DNA of 9,056 nucleotides, taken from contig CAYVBE010000171.1 in the NCBI GenBank assembly GCA_964448935.1, positions 1 to 9,056 on the forward strand, read 5' to 3'. Shown piece after piece: positions 1 to 6,411 of the stretch. The translations under genes and the position numbers were made by a program. The notes under the pieces were generated by a model. The model did no database searches and had not been told where the DNA came from. It saw only the letters and a program-made list of their open reading frames with translations. The DNA is from CAYVBE01 sp964448935 (GTDB lineage Bacteria > Planctomycetota > Brocadiia > SM23-32). Numbering within the stretch: position 1 is the first letter of the stretch; each line of letters starts with the position of its first letter.

Positions 1-271
1 AGCGAGACGGGCCGCCTCATCCTCCCCTATTTGGCCTTGCTCCCGGCGGGGTTTGCCCGGCCCGGACGTCACCGCCCGGCCGGTGGGCTCTTACCCCACC
101 ATTTCACCCTTATCCGCCCGGAGGCGGACGGTATAGTTTCTGTGGCACTTTCCCGAGGATTTCTCCCGGTGGGCGTTACCCACCGCCGTGCCCTGCGGAG
201 TTCGGACTTTCCTCTGCTGTCGCCGGCGCAATGCGCGGGACAGAGCGGCTGCCGGTCCCTCCGGCGCTGCA
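1..271 (-). ncRNA. rnpB: RNase P RNA, class A-like, 3' end cut by window edge
   Basis: This is the catalytic RNA of ribonuclease P, which removes 5' leaders from pre-tRNAs. Read on the minus strand, the universally conserved core is visible in order: GAGGAAAGTCC (214 down to 204), ACAGAAACTATACCG (143 to 129), a GGGTGAAA...GGTAAGAGCCCACC block (109 to 82) and AGCAAGGCCAAATAGGG (41 to 25), followed by GGCCCG near position 7. Their order and spacing match bacterial type A RNase P RNA. The 5' end is placed at about 271 from the promoter at 278-305 and from the usual distance of about 60 nt to the first conserved block. The last part, including the 3' strand of helix P1, lies outside the window. 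Open reading frames crossing this region are artefacts. Identity is very secure; the exact 5' end is inferred. Confidence 0.96.
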
Positions 272-277
272 CGATAT

Positions 278-305
278 ATTCTACCACACGCGGCTGCTCT
301 GTCCA
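278..305 (-). promoter_or_regulatory. Sigma70-type promoter of rnpB
   Basis: On the minus strand TGGACA (305-300), a 16-nt spacer and TAGAAT (283-278) form a near-consensus -35/-10 pair. Transcription would start about 7 nt further on, near 271, exactly where the RNase P RNA should begin. The -35 box is only 8 bp from the -35 box of the divergent permease promoter. Confidence 0.72.
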
Positions 306-306
306 G

Positions 307-329
307 CCGTCCGTTGAGTTTGCGGACGG
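307..329. promoter_or_regulatory. 7-bp inverted repeat centred on a -35 box (possible operator)
   Basis: CCGTCCG at 307-313 is the exact reverse complement of CGGACGG at 323-329, separated by 9 nt that contain the TTGAGT -35 hexamer. It also abuts the rnpB -35 element (300-305). A bound dimer here would occlude the permease promoter and probably touch the rnpB promoter. The role is inferred from geometry only; in GC-rich DNA such a dyad can arise by chance. Confidence 0.35.
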
Positions 330-342
330 GGTTGTTTAGAAT
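314..342 (+). promoter_or_regulatory. Sigma70-type promoter of the LptF/LptG-family permease gene
   Basis: TTGAGT (314-319), a 17-nt spacer and TAGAAT (337-342) predict a start near 349 and a leader of about 33 nt before the ATG at 382. The -10 hexamer is identical to that of rnpB. A 7-bp inverted repeat (307-313 and 323-329) brackets the -35 hexamer. Confidence 0.65.
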
Positions 343-381
343 CCCTCATACACTTTCCGCCCTTTTAGCTGCGACACCGGG

Positions 382-1488
382 ATGGTTTTCAAGAAGATAG
401 ACCGATACGTGGGCGTCTCTTTCCTGATGCGGCTTTTCGGCATTGCGCTGGTGCTGGGCCTGCTGTACGTGATCTTCGACCTGCTGAAAAAGCTGGACGA
501 GATTCAGGAGGTGGGGCTCGCCAACGCGGTCCAGACCATCAGCTCCTACTATGCCTGCATGTTGCCGATATTCATGGTGGACATCGCGCCGGCGCTGGTG
601 CTGGTGGCCGCCGGACTGGTGCTAACCAGCATGGCGCGAAAGCGGGAGCTGCTGGCGCTGAAGGCGTCCGGCACCAGCGTGTATCGGGTGATTGCGCCCA
701 TCTTTTTCTGGACGCTCATCGTGAACGTGGCCGCGTTCGGCTTCCGCGAGGTCACGGGACCGGACTTCGCGCAGCGCCGCGAGGTGCTGAACCGGGTGCT
801 GGACAACGAAGTGGAGCACGATCTGCTGCTGCGGGACGAGGAGTTCCACCGCAAGCTCTACGTAGGCCAATACAGCTTTCCCGAACGCACGCTGAAGGAC
901 ATCTGCGTGGTGGAGGACGGTGGCAGCAACGGCAACGTGGGGCTGCAGCGTGTGATCCAGGCCGACTTCGGAAGCTGGAACGCCGCCGGAGAGCTGGTGC
1001 TGGAGGACGTGGATATCAGGCAGATGGCGCAGACCCCCGAAGGCGGAGGCGCCGCCGAGCCCCGGGTGCTGCCGTCCTTCACGCTGGAGACACACCTGAC
1101 ATCGTTCGATTTCGTCGAGGCCGCCGAGGAGGAGAGCGGCAGCGTGACCCTTATGCACACGCTGCCCGAGCTGCGCGCCCTCATCCGCCGGCAGCCGGAC
1201 ATCCCCCTGTTCCGGGTCCTGTTCCACTCGCGCCTGGCGTCCTTTTTCTACCCCTTCGTTCTGCTGCTGGTGGGGGTGCCGTGGCTGGTTGGCTTCGAGC
1301 ACTCTGTGGAAAGCCGTTTCCTGAGCATTATCGTGGGCATCCTGGTGGCTGCCGGTTTCTACACCCTGACCTTCGTCTTCGCCAGCATGGGCAAGACGCT
1401 GACCCTGCCGCCCATTCTGGCCGGGTGGCTGCCGACCATCACGGCCACGGCCGCCGGGCTGTGGCTTTTCGAGTCCATGCACACCTGA
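382..1488 (+). CDS. LptF/LptG-family (YjgP/YjgQ) permease
   Basis: Predicted inner-membrane subunit of the LPS export ABC transporter, which extracts lipopolysaccharide from the inner membrane and passes it to the periplasmic Lpt bridge. The 368 residues show the family layout: a hydrophobic segment at about 14-33, two more at about 60-84 and 103-122, a large periplasmic part at about 123-275 (the beta-jellyroll region), then three more at about 285-304, 312-334 and 342-364. The cytoplasmic stretch MARKRELLALKASG (84-97) is the typical ATPase-contacting signature, and the C-terminal LPPILAGWLP is also family-typical. Length is normal. The ATG at 382 has only a weak Shine-Dalgarno sequence, but the promoter spacing and the positively charged N-terminus support it. 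LptF cannot be told from LptG here. No second permease or LptB/LptC gene is adjacent. A possible terminator follows. Confidence 0.93.
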   Translation: MVFKKIDRYVGVSFLMRLFGIALVLGLLYVIFDLLKKLDEIQEVGLANAVQTISSYYACMLPIFMVDIAPALVLVAAGLVLTSMARKRELLALKASGTSVYRVIAPIFFWTLIVNVAAFGFREVTGPDFAQRREVLNRVLDNEVEHDLLLRDEEFHRKLYVGQYSFPERTLKDICVVEDGGSNGNVGLQRVIQADFGSWNAAGELVLEDVDIRQMAQTPEGGGAAEPRVLPSFTLETHLTSFDFVEAAEEESGSVTLMHTLPELRALIRRQPDIPLFRVLFHSRLASFFYPFVLLLVGVPWLVGFEHSVESRFLSIIVGILVAAGFYTLTFVFASMGKTLTLPPILAGWLPTITATAAGLWLFESMHT

Positions 1489-1508
1489 CGGCCCGAGGCA
1501 ACCCCCGC

Positions 1509-1532
1509 GGGCCGCGTTCGAGCCCTTTTTTT
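1509..1532 (+). terminator. Possible intrinsic terminator or attenuator after the permease gene
   Basis: GGGC-CG (1509-1514), loop CGTT, CG-A-GCCC (1519-1525) forms a 6-bp stem with one bulged A, followed directly by seven T (1526-1532). A competing 7-bp repeat, CGGCCCG (1489-1495) with CGGGCCG (1508-1514), shares the left arm and could act as an alternative fold. Only 24 nt separate the T-run from the next start codon, so termination may be partial. Confidence 0.45.
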
Positions 1533-1556
1533 CTTCGGCAAGATAGGAAAGCTGCA

Positions 1557-2546
1557 ATGAGCGATGAACTGCGCGTGGGACTGATCGGAACCGGTGGGAT
1601 TGCAGGCCGGCACATCGGTGACCTGCAGGGCGTGGACGGGGCTGGCATAGTGGCGCTGGTTGACCCCGACCCCAACCACATCGGCAGCATGAAGAAGCGT
1701 TTCCCCGCACTGGTGGACTGCCCCGCCTACGACGACTATCGGGATATGCTGGACGCCGACGTGGTGGACGCGGCCATCATCTGCTCCCCGCACAACGTTC
1801 ACTGCGAGCAGATCCTGGCGTGCCTTGACGCAGGGCTGCACGTGCTGTGTGAGAAACCCATGGTCTGCACCATCGAGGACGGCCACAAGGTGGTCGAGCG
1901 GGAGGAGCAGACCGGCAAGATCGTGGCCGTCGCCTACCAGCGCCACTCGCAGACGCAGTTCCAGTTCATCCGCAACCGCATCCGGAGCGGCCGCACCGGC
2001 GAGGTGCAGTTCATCAGCGCCTTCCAGGGGCAGAACTGGCTGCGCCTGACCTCCGGCTCCTGGCGCCAGATTCCGGAGGTCTCCTGCGGTGGCCAGCTTA
2101 ACGACTCCGGCAGCCATCTGATAGACATCATCCTGTGGACCACCGGGCTGAAGGCCGGGCGGGTCTCGGCACAGATACAGCACTTCTCCGCCCCCGTGGA
2201 CATCAACAGCGGCCTGACGGTGGAGTTCACCAACGGCGCCGTGGCCAACATCGGCGTGGTCGGCAACTGCCCCCTCAGCGGCATGTGGGAGGACATCACC
2301 TTCGTCTGCGAGGATTCCTGCTTCTTCCTGCGGCAGGGGGAGTTGACCTACACCGTAGAAGGCGGCGGCGAGACGTTGAGGATGGTGCGTGCCGCGTACG
2401 GAAGCGGCTCACCGGCGGAGAATTTCGTGGATGCCATCCGGGGGCGGGCGGAGGTGCTGGCCCCCAGCGTCTGCGGACTGCGCACCATCGAGCTGACCGA
2501 AGCAGCCTGGCGCTCCGCCGAGTCGGGAAAACCCGTGGAGTTGTGA
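1557..2546 (+). CDS. Gfo/Idh/MocA-family NAD(P)-dependent oxidoreductase
   Basis: Predicted soluble sugar- or cyclitol-type dehydrogenase of 329 residues, the usual size. The N-terminal Rossmann domain begins LRVGLIGTGGIAG (GxGxxG at residues 11-16), and an Asp after the second strand (VDPD, 36-39) is placed to influence cofactor choice. CEKPM at 98-102 carries the family's conserved EKP lysine (K100). The second domain contains GGQLNDSGSHLID (178-190), matching the conserved GGG.L.D.G.H..D motif with candidate catalytic D183 and H187. The ATG at 1557 is preceded by AGGAAAG (1545-1551), 5 nt away; the reading frame stays open upstream to 1281 only because it overlaps the permease gene. The gene lies 68 bp downstream of that gene on the same strand. 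The substrate cannot be read from sequence. Confidence 0.93.
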   Translation: MSDELRVGLIGTGGIAGRHIGDLQGVDGAGIVALVDPDPNHIGSMKKRFPALVDCPAYDDYRDMLDADVVDAAIICSPHNVHCEQILACLDAGLHVLCEKPMVCTIEDGHKVVEREEQTGKIVAVAYQRHSQTQFQFIRNRIRSGRTGEVQFISAFQGQNWLRLTSGSWRQIPEVSCGGQLNDSGSHLIDIILWTTGLKAGRVSAQIQHFSAPVDINSGLTVEFTNGAVANIGVVGNCPLSGMWEDITFVCEDSCFFLRQGELTYTVEGGGETLRMVRAAYGSGSPAENFVDAIRGRAEVLAPSVCGLRTIELTEAAWRSAESGKPVEL

Positions 2547-2568
2547 GGGGCGGCCGCGCGGGGGCGGT

Positions 2569-3177
2569 TCAGTCCTCGCCCGGATAGGTGTTGTCCGGGT
2601 ACCGATCCAGGATGTCGTCGTCCATGGACGTGTCGGGGTACTGGTCCCGTTGCGCCTGGCGGACGAATTTCTCCTCCTTGAACAGCACCGACGGGTCAAT
2701 GGTGATGAACTGGCTGCACTCCCGCATCAGGTCGTTGGAGGTGCTCTGCTCGAAGCTGACGACCTCCGAGCGGCAGCCGCGGGCGTTCAGCGCCTCGATC
2801 AGCGGCAGGAAGTCGCCGTCACCGCTCACCAGCACCACGCAGTCCAGCTTGGGCTCCAGCAGCAGCGCGTCCAGCGCTATCTGCATCTTCCAGTCGCCCT
2901 TGGTGGAGCCGTCCTCCCGGATCAGCATCTCCTTCTTCTTCACCTCGTAGCCGCTGCGGCGCAGGGCCTCAAGGAAGCTGCTCTGGTCCACGTCCGCCTT
3001 TTGCACCACGTAGGCGATGGCGCGGATGAGCTTCCGCTCCTGGACGATGGCTTCCAGCAGCTTGCGATAATCTATCTTGGACTGATAGAGGGCTTTCGCC
3101 GAATAGAACATATTCTGGACATCGACGAATATCCCAACGCGCTGGTCACTACGGTCATAAATGGTCCAGTTAACCAC
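2569..3177 (-). CDS. NYN-domain (LabA/DUF88-like) putative ribonuclease
   Basis: The protein of 202 residues carries a NYN domain, a PIN-like metal-dependent nuclease fold found in RNA-processing proteins. The expected acidic cluster is present: GIFVDVQNMF (15-24) with D19 and N22, KGDWKMQIALDAL (93-105) with D95 and D103, and VSGDGDFLPL (117-126) with D120 and D122. A GxxSEVVSFE-like strand (134-143) and a serine/leucine helix follow, as in the LabA group. The C-terminal tail (about 170-202) is charged, probably disordered and holds two YPD motifs. The start is GTG at 3177, supported by AAGGAAGG (3193-3186) 8 nt upstream; the next in-frame Met lies inside the first motif. The gene has its own promoter and converges on the oxidoreductase with a 22-bp gap. 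Nuclease activity is inferred from the family; RNA target unknown. Confidence 0.9.
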   Translation of the reverse strand: MVNWTIYDRSDQRVGIFVDVQNMFYSAKALYQSKIDYRKLLEAIVQERKLIRAIAYVVQKADVDQSSFLEALRRSGYEVKKKEMLIREDGSTKGDWKMQIALDALLLEPKLDCVVLVSGDGDFLPLIEALNARGCRSEVVSFEQSTSNDLMRECSQFITIDPSVLFKEEKFVRQAQRDQYPDTSMDDDILDRYPDNTYPGED

Positions 3178-3200
3178 GATTTGACCCTTCCTTGCGGCTC

Positions 3201-3221
3201 AAAAAAAACGGGCAAACGCCC
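3201..3221 (-). terminator. Terminator-like hairpin in the NYN gene leader
   Basis: On the minus strand GGGC-GTTT-GCCC (3221-3210) is followed by G and eight T (3208-3201). It lies after the predicted start of transcription (about 3236) and 23 nt before the GTG, just ahead of the ribosome binding site. The stem is only 4 bp, so it would be a weak terminator or a pause/attenuation site. It could also simply be an AT-rich accident in the leader. Confidence 0.35.
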
Positions 3222-3242
3222 CTCTTCACACCAACGGACCAT

Positions 3243-3271
3243 AGTTTAGCGGCGATGGGCGGGGGCGTCAA
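3243..3271 (-). promoter_or_regulatory. Sigma70-type promoter of the NYN gene
   Basis: TTGACG (3271-3266), a 17-nt spacer and TAAACT (3248-3243) on the minus strand give a convincing -35/-10 pair. The start would be near 3236, giving a leader of about 59 nt that holds the terminator-like hairpin. Confidence 0.65.
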
Positions 3272-3291
3272 ATGAACTTTTCCCCTCCGCA

Positions 3292-3325
3292 GGCCTCGCG
3301 GCGGGACCTTTCCCGGCGAGCGGCC
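3292..3325. repeat. Interrupted inverted repeat between divergent genes
   Basis: GGCC-TCGC (3292-3299), a GG bulge, CGGGA (3302-3306), loop CCTT, TCCCG-GCGA (3311-3319), a GC bulge and GGCC (3322-3325) give 13 paired bases with two 2-nt bulges. It sits just before the TAGAAT at 3333-3338 and covers where that promoter's -35 box would be. It could be an operator or a structured RNA element; no function can be assigned. Confidence 0.35.
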
Positions 3326-3332
3326 CGCATGA

Positions 3333-3338
3333 TAGAAT
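3333..3338 (+). promoter_or_regulatory. Candidate -10 element for the small membrane protein gene
   Basis: TAGAAT at 3333-3338 matches the -10 boxes of the rnpB and permease promoters. No good -35 hexamer lies at the right distance (the best is TTTCCC at 3309-3314), so the promoter may be weak or activator-dependent. The start would be near 3345, about 46 nt before the GTG at 3391. Confidence 0.35.
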
Positions 3339-3390
3339 CGGTTGATGAGTGCCCCGATGCTGGAAACTCCTACAAGGTTGGGGAAACCCC

Positions 3391-3591
3391 GTGAAAAAAG
3401 AACCCTCCGGACCCGAAGACCACGCCGGGGCCGATCTGTCCGAGCCCGCCCCCACCGACCTGCGCCGCCACATCTGGCTGCTGGCCGTCATACTGGCGGT
3501 CGTTGTGCTGAGCTGGATTCTGAGCGTGGCGTCACGCACCCTTACAGGCCCGCACCCGTCTGAACGCCCGGCTGCAGTCGGCCGCGATTGA
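3391..3591 (+). CDS. Small single-pass membrane protein, unknown function
   Basis: A GTG-started frame of 66 codons encodes a charged N-terminus (KKEPSGPEDHAGAD...), an RRH pair (25-27), a clear hydrophobic helix at about 28-47 (WLLAVILAVVVLSWILSVA) and a short polar tail. The RRH before the helix predicts a cytoplasmic N-terminus. Codons end mostly in G or C, like the neighbouring genes, which supports real coding. A GTG at 3349 in the same frame would add 14 residues; I prefer 3391 because GGGGA lies just upstream and the lysine-rich start suits a membrane protein, but the choice is uncertain. An overlapping arginine-rich frame (from 3342) looks spurious. The gene ends 6 bp before the convergent ribF stop. 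I do not recognise the family. Confidence 0.5.
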   Translation: MKKEPSGPEDHAGADLSEPAPTDLRRHIWLLAVILAVVVLSWILSVASRTLTGPHPSERPAAVGRD

Positions 3592-3597
3592 CGCCGA

Positions 3598-4539
3598 TCA
3601 TCCTTCGCAACCATCGGCCAGTTCAGCCCTGACCTGCGCCACGTCCCGCGCCATCTGCTCCCTGAGCGCCTCCGCCGTCTCGTACGTGCGCTGCCCGCGC
3701 AGGCGCCGCACGAACTGCACCTCCACGTCCCGCCCGTAGAGATCGCCGGACCAGTCAATCAGGTGGACTTCAACGACGGTCTCGGCGTCCGGGTCGCGGT
3801 AGAAAGTGGGCCGTCGGCCGACGCTGGTCACGGCGGGCAGCGGTTCCCCGCCCGGAAGCGCCCGGCTGACGTAAATCCCGTCCGGGGGCACGATCTCGTG
3901 GTGCAGGTCCAGGTTGGCCGTCGGGTAGCCCAGATTTTCGCCCCGGTTGTCACCCCGCACCACGGTTCCGTAGAGGGAAAACGGCCGCCCGAGCAGGCGC
4001 TCGGCGCGCTCGAACGCGCCCTGATGAATCGCCTGCCGGATCGCCGTGCTGCTCACCGGCTCGCCGTCAACCAGCAGCGGTGGCACCACCTCCACCTCGA
4101 AGTCCAGTTCTTCTCCCATCCGGCGGCACAGTTCGGCATCGCCCTCGCGACGGCGCCCGAACCGGCAGTCGAATCCCAGAACCACGACCTTCGCCCGGAG
4201 CCGCCGCCACAGGACCCGGCGCACGAAATCCTCCGCGGACGTCTCCGCTACCCGTGGGGTGAACACAACGACCAACGCCAGGTCCACGCCCATGTCGTCG
4301 AACAGCCGAAGGCGGTGCTGCAGGGAGGTTATCACCGGTTCCCGGCGCTCCGCGACCACGGTCGTGGGATGCCGGTCGAAGGTAACGACGACGGCTTGCC
4401 GGCCGGTGCCGCGGGCGCGCTGGATCACCCGCCCTATCACGGCGGCGTGCCCCCGATGGACGCCGTCGAAGACCCCCAGCGTCACCACGGAGGGACGGTC
4501 GGGGCACGGCTCCTGTTCCGGCCAGCGCACAACGCGCAT
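3598..4539 (-). CDS. ribF: Bifunctional riboflavin kinase / FAD synthetase
   Basis: RibF phosphorylates riboflavin to FMN and adenylates FMN to FAD in the cytoplasm. The 313 residues have the standard length and both domains. The N-terminal nucleotidyltransferase domain has LGVFDGVHRGH (21-31, the HxGH-type motif), VVTFDRHP (51-58), VVLGFDCRFG (119-128) and SSTAIR (163-168). The C-terminal kinase domain has the flavin/ATP signature GTVVRGDNRGENLGYPTANL (191-210), SVGRRPTF (239-246) and VEVHLIDWSGDLYG (256-269), which includes the conserved Glu. The ATG at 4539 lies 6 nt after the stop of the SurA-like gene; its weak Shine-Dalgarno (GGGA) is inside the end of that gene, which suggests translational coupling. 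No FMN riboswitch is visible. Confidence 0.97.
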   Translation of the reverse strand: MRVVRWPEQEPCPDRPSVVTLGVFDGVHRGHAAVIGRVIQRARGTGRQAVVVTFDRHPTTVVAERREPVITSLQHRLRLFDDMGVDLALVVVFTPRVAETSAEDFVRRVLWRRLRAKVVVLGFDCRFGRRREGDAELCRRMGEELDFEVEVVPPLLVDGEPVSSTAIRQAIHQGAFERAERLLGRPFSLYGTVVRGDNRGENLGYPTANLDLHHEIVPPDGIYVSRALPGGEPLPAVTSVGRRPTFYRDPDAETVVEVHLIDWSGDLYGRDVEVQFVRRLRGQRTYETAEALREQMARDVAQVRAELADGCEG

Positions 4540-4545
4540 CGGTTT

Positions 4546-6411
4546 CTATCCCGAGATGTCTTCCTTGACCTCGGCATGCTCCAGCAGGCCGGCCATCCAG
4601 GCCTCCATGACCCGGCGTTGTTTCCGCTCCTGGTGGCTGAACCGCAGGTATTGAACCGACCTCTCGAACCCCTCCTGCGGGGCCGGCCGGCGCTCGATCG
4701 TCTCCAGCACGCAGGCGGCCAGCACGGGTGGTTCCAGCCTCACCGCCGACAGATCACCCGTATCGCCCTCGAAGGCCGCCTCTACCACGGCGGGCGCGTC
4801 CTCCGCCAGGCCGGCCACGCCGCGGGAGTTGCGTCGGAAGAACTCGGACTCGCTCACCTGCAGGCGCCCTCTCGGCTCCTCCCCCTCCGAAGCCTCCTCG
4901 CCCAGCAGGCCTGCCAGCCGTTCGCCCATCTCCACTGCCGCCTCCTTCAGGCCCACCTCTTGCGCCCGGTCGCGCAGCTTTTTGGCCAGCTCGTGTGCGC
5001 GGTCCAGGGCCTTCATGGCCAGGTAATCCTCGCGCACCCGGTCCTTCACCTCCTCGAACGGCCGCACCTCCGGTTCGCGCACGTCCAGGACCTGACAGAT
5101 GACATACGGCCCCTGCCCGGAGGTAAACTTCTCGGGGAAGTTGACCATCTGCTCGGACTCGAACGCGAACTGCGCCACCTGGCGCCCGGCCGGCGCACGT
5201 TCCCGCAGTTCCTCCTGCGAGAGGTAAGTGCGGCCGCCCTCGGTGCTCACCACGCCGTAATCAAGCCCGTATCGGCGCGCCATCTGCGCCAGCGGCTGCG
5301 GCCCCCTCTCGTAGCGGTCGGCCACAGCGTCCAGCGCTTTCATGGCGTTCTCAACCCTCTCGCGCGCCTCCTCGCGGGCCTTCTCCTGGACGAGCTTCTC
5401 CCGGATCTGCTCCCGCACCTCGTCCAGGCTCTCATACTCCGGCTTTTCCGCCTCCTCGGCCTCGGTGGCTTCCTGTTCCGCGTTCTCCGCGGGTTCCTCG
5501 TCCTCCTCCTGCTCGATGACGAACTCGGTATCCTTGTGCTCCTCGTAGTATTCCTCAATCTCCTCGGCGCTGACCTCCACGTTCTCCGCGATCTTGTCCA
5601 CGTGGGCCGCGGCGTATTCGACCTTCGCCCGGCTGGGGGCCATGTAGCCGATGGTGCCGGCCTCCCGGTCGGGGATGGTGTCGCGGTGCTTTTCGTAGAA
5701 CGGCCGCAGCTCGTCGGCGTTCAGATCGAGCACCTTCACCAGCGGTTCCGCGTCAATCTTCACGTAGCGGATGCGTGCCCGCCGGTTCTGATGTCGGTAG
5801 ACCATCCACGCCTCGGCGCGGGTGCTGAGAACGCCGTCCTTCCTGAGCGAAAGCAGCTTGGCGACCTTCACAATGCGGTCGGCCAGGCGGTTCATCTGGG
5901 CGTCGGTGTAGGGGGTGGACTCGATGAACTCCCGGTAGCGCTGGCTGCTGAACCGTCCCTGCTGACTGAGCCAGCGCAGCCCGGCCAGCAGGTCCCGCCG
6001 CTCCGCCAGGGTCGTGCGGATGCCGCGGGCCTCGGCCTCGCGGGTCAACACCACCAGGCGCAGAATGCTCTGCCGGCTCACCGAAACGCTGTCCGGGAAT
6101 ACCAGTCGCGCGAAGTCCTGCGCCAGCACGCGGTAGAAATTCTGGGTGCGCATGGACGCCCCGGACTGCGAGAGCCGCCACATGCTCATCGGGTCCAGCA
6201 TGCCCAGCCGCAGGACCGCTCCCAGGGCCTGGTGTGCATCCACCCACTCGGTCATCGGCACGTCCTGTCCGCGGATCGTGGCGGGTTCATTCCCGCTTGT
6301 GGCGCCGAGTCTCCTCAGGGCCGGACCGACGCCCCAGGCCAGCATCAGGAATACGACGACGGCCACCATAATGTAGCGCTGATATCTGCGCAGCCACTGC
6401 GTAAGCGTCAA
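4546..6411 (-). CDS. SurA/PpiD-like membrane-anchored periplasmic folding factor
   Basis: The 621-residue protein has a short basic N-terminus, one hydrophobic helix at about 13-29 and a long mostly helical remainder, the layout of PpiD-type chaperones anchored in the inner membrane with a periplasmic body. Residues about 30-260 resemble the SurA N-terminal chaperone region (ATIRGQDVPMTEW at 44-56; NADELRPFYEKHRDTIPDRE at 231-250). A second YYEEHKDTEF (288-297) is followed by a Glu-rich insert (299-328) and a charged helix (328-360). I cannot see a clear parvulin (PPIC) motif set, so catalytic prolyl isomerase activity is doubtful. The start is TTG at 6411, chosen because AGGAGG lies 8 nt upstream and the TM segment follows at once. 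It is first in an apparent operon with ribF. The family call is moderately secure; the client role is inferred. Confidence 0.78.
   Translation of the reverse strand: MTLTQWLRRYQRYIMVAVVVFLMLAWGVGPALRRLGATSGNEPATIRGQDVPMTEWVDAHQALGAVLRLGMLDPMSMWRLSQSGASMRTQNFYRVLAQDFARLVFPDSVSVSRQSILRLVVLTREAEARGIRTTLAERRDLLAGLRWLSQQGRFSSQRYREFIESTPYTDAQMNRLADRIVKVAKLLSLRKDGVLSTRAEAWMVYRHQNRRARIRYVKIDAEPLVKVLDLNADELRPFYEKHRDTIPDREAGTIGYMAPSRAKVEYAAAHVDKIAENVEVSAEEIEEYYEEHKDTEFVIEQEEDEEPAENAEQEATEAEEAEKPEYESLDEVREQIREKLVQEKAREEARERVENAMKALDAVADRYERGPQPLAQMARRYGLDYGVVSTEGGRTYLSQEELRERAPAGRQVAQFAFESEQMVNFPEKFTSGQGPYVICQVLDVREPEVRPFEEVKDRVREDYLAMKALDRAHELAKKLRDRAQEVGLKEAAVEMGERLAGLLGEEASEGEEPRGRLQVSESEFFRRNSRGVAGLAEDAPAVVEAAFEGDTGDLSAVRLEPPVLAACVLETIERRPAPQEGFERSVQYLRFSHQERKQRRVMEAWMAGLLEHAEVKEDISG

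Noticed and set aside
31..400. Short open frames at the left edge
   Set aside because: They lie within or across the RNase P RNA gene and the divergent promoters.
1281..1556. 92-codon N-terminal extension of the Gfo/Idh/MocA frame
   Set aside because: It overlaps the permease gene out of frame and adds Arg/His-rich residues before the canonical Rossmann start. The ATG at 1557 has a proper ribosome binding site.
622..1710. 362-codon minus-strand open frame over the permease gene
   Set aside because: Antisense shadow crossing the permease and the start of the oxidoreductase gene, low-complexity His/Gln/Arg-rich composition, no domain.
3342..3563. 73-codon frame overlapping the small membrane protein
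   Set aside because: Its product is arginine/proline-rich with no structure, and the alternative frame has a transmembrane helix and better codon use.
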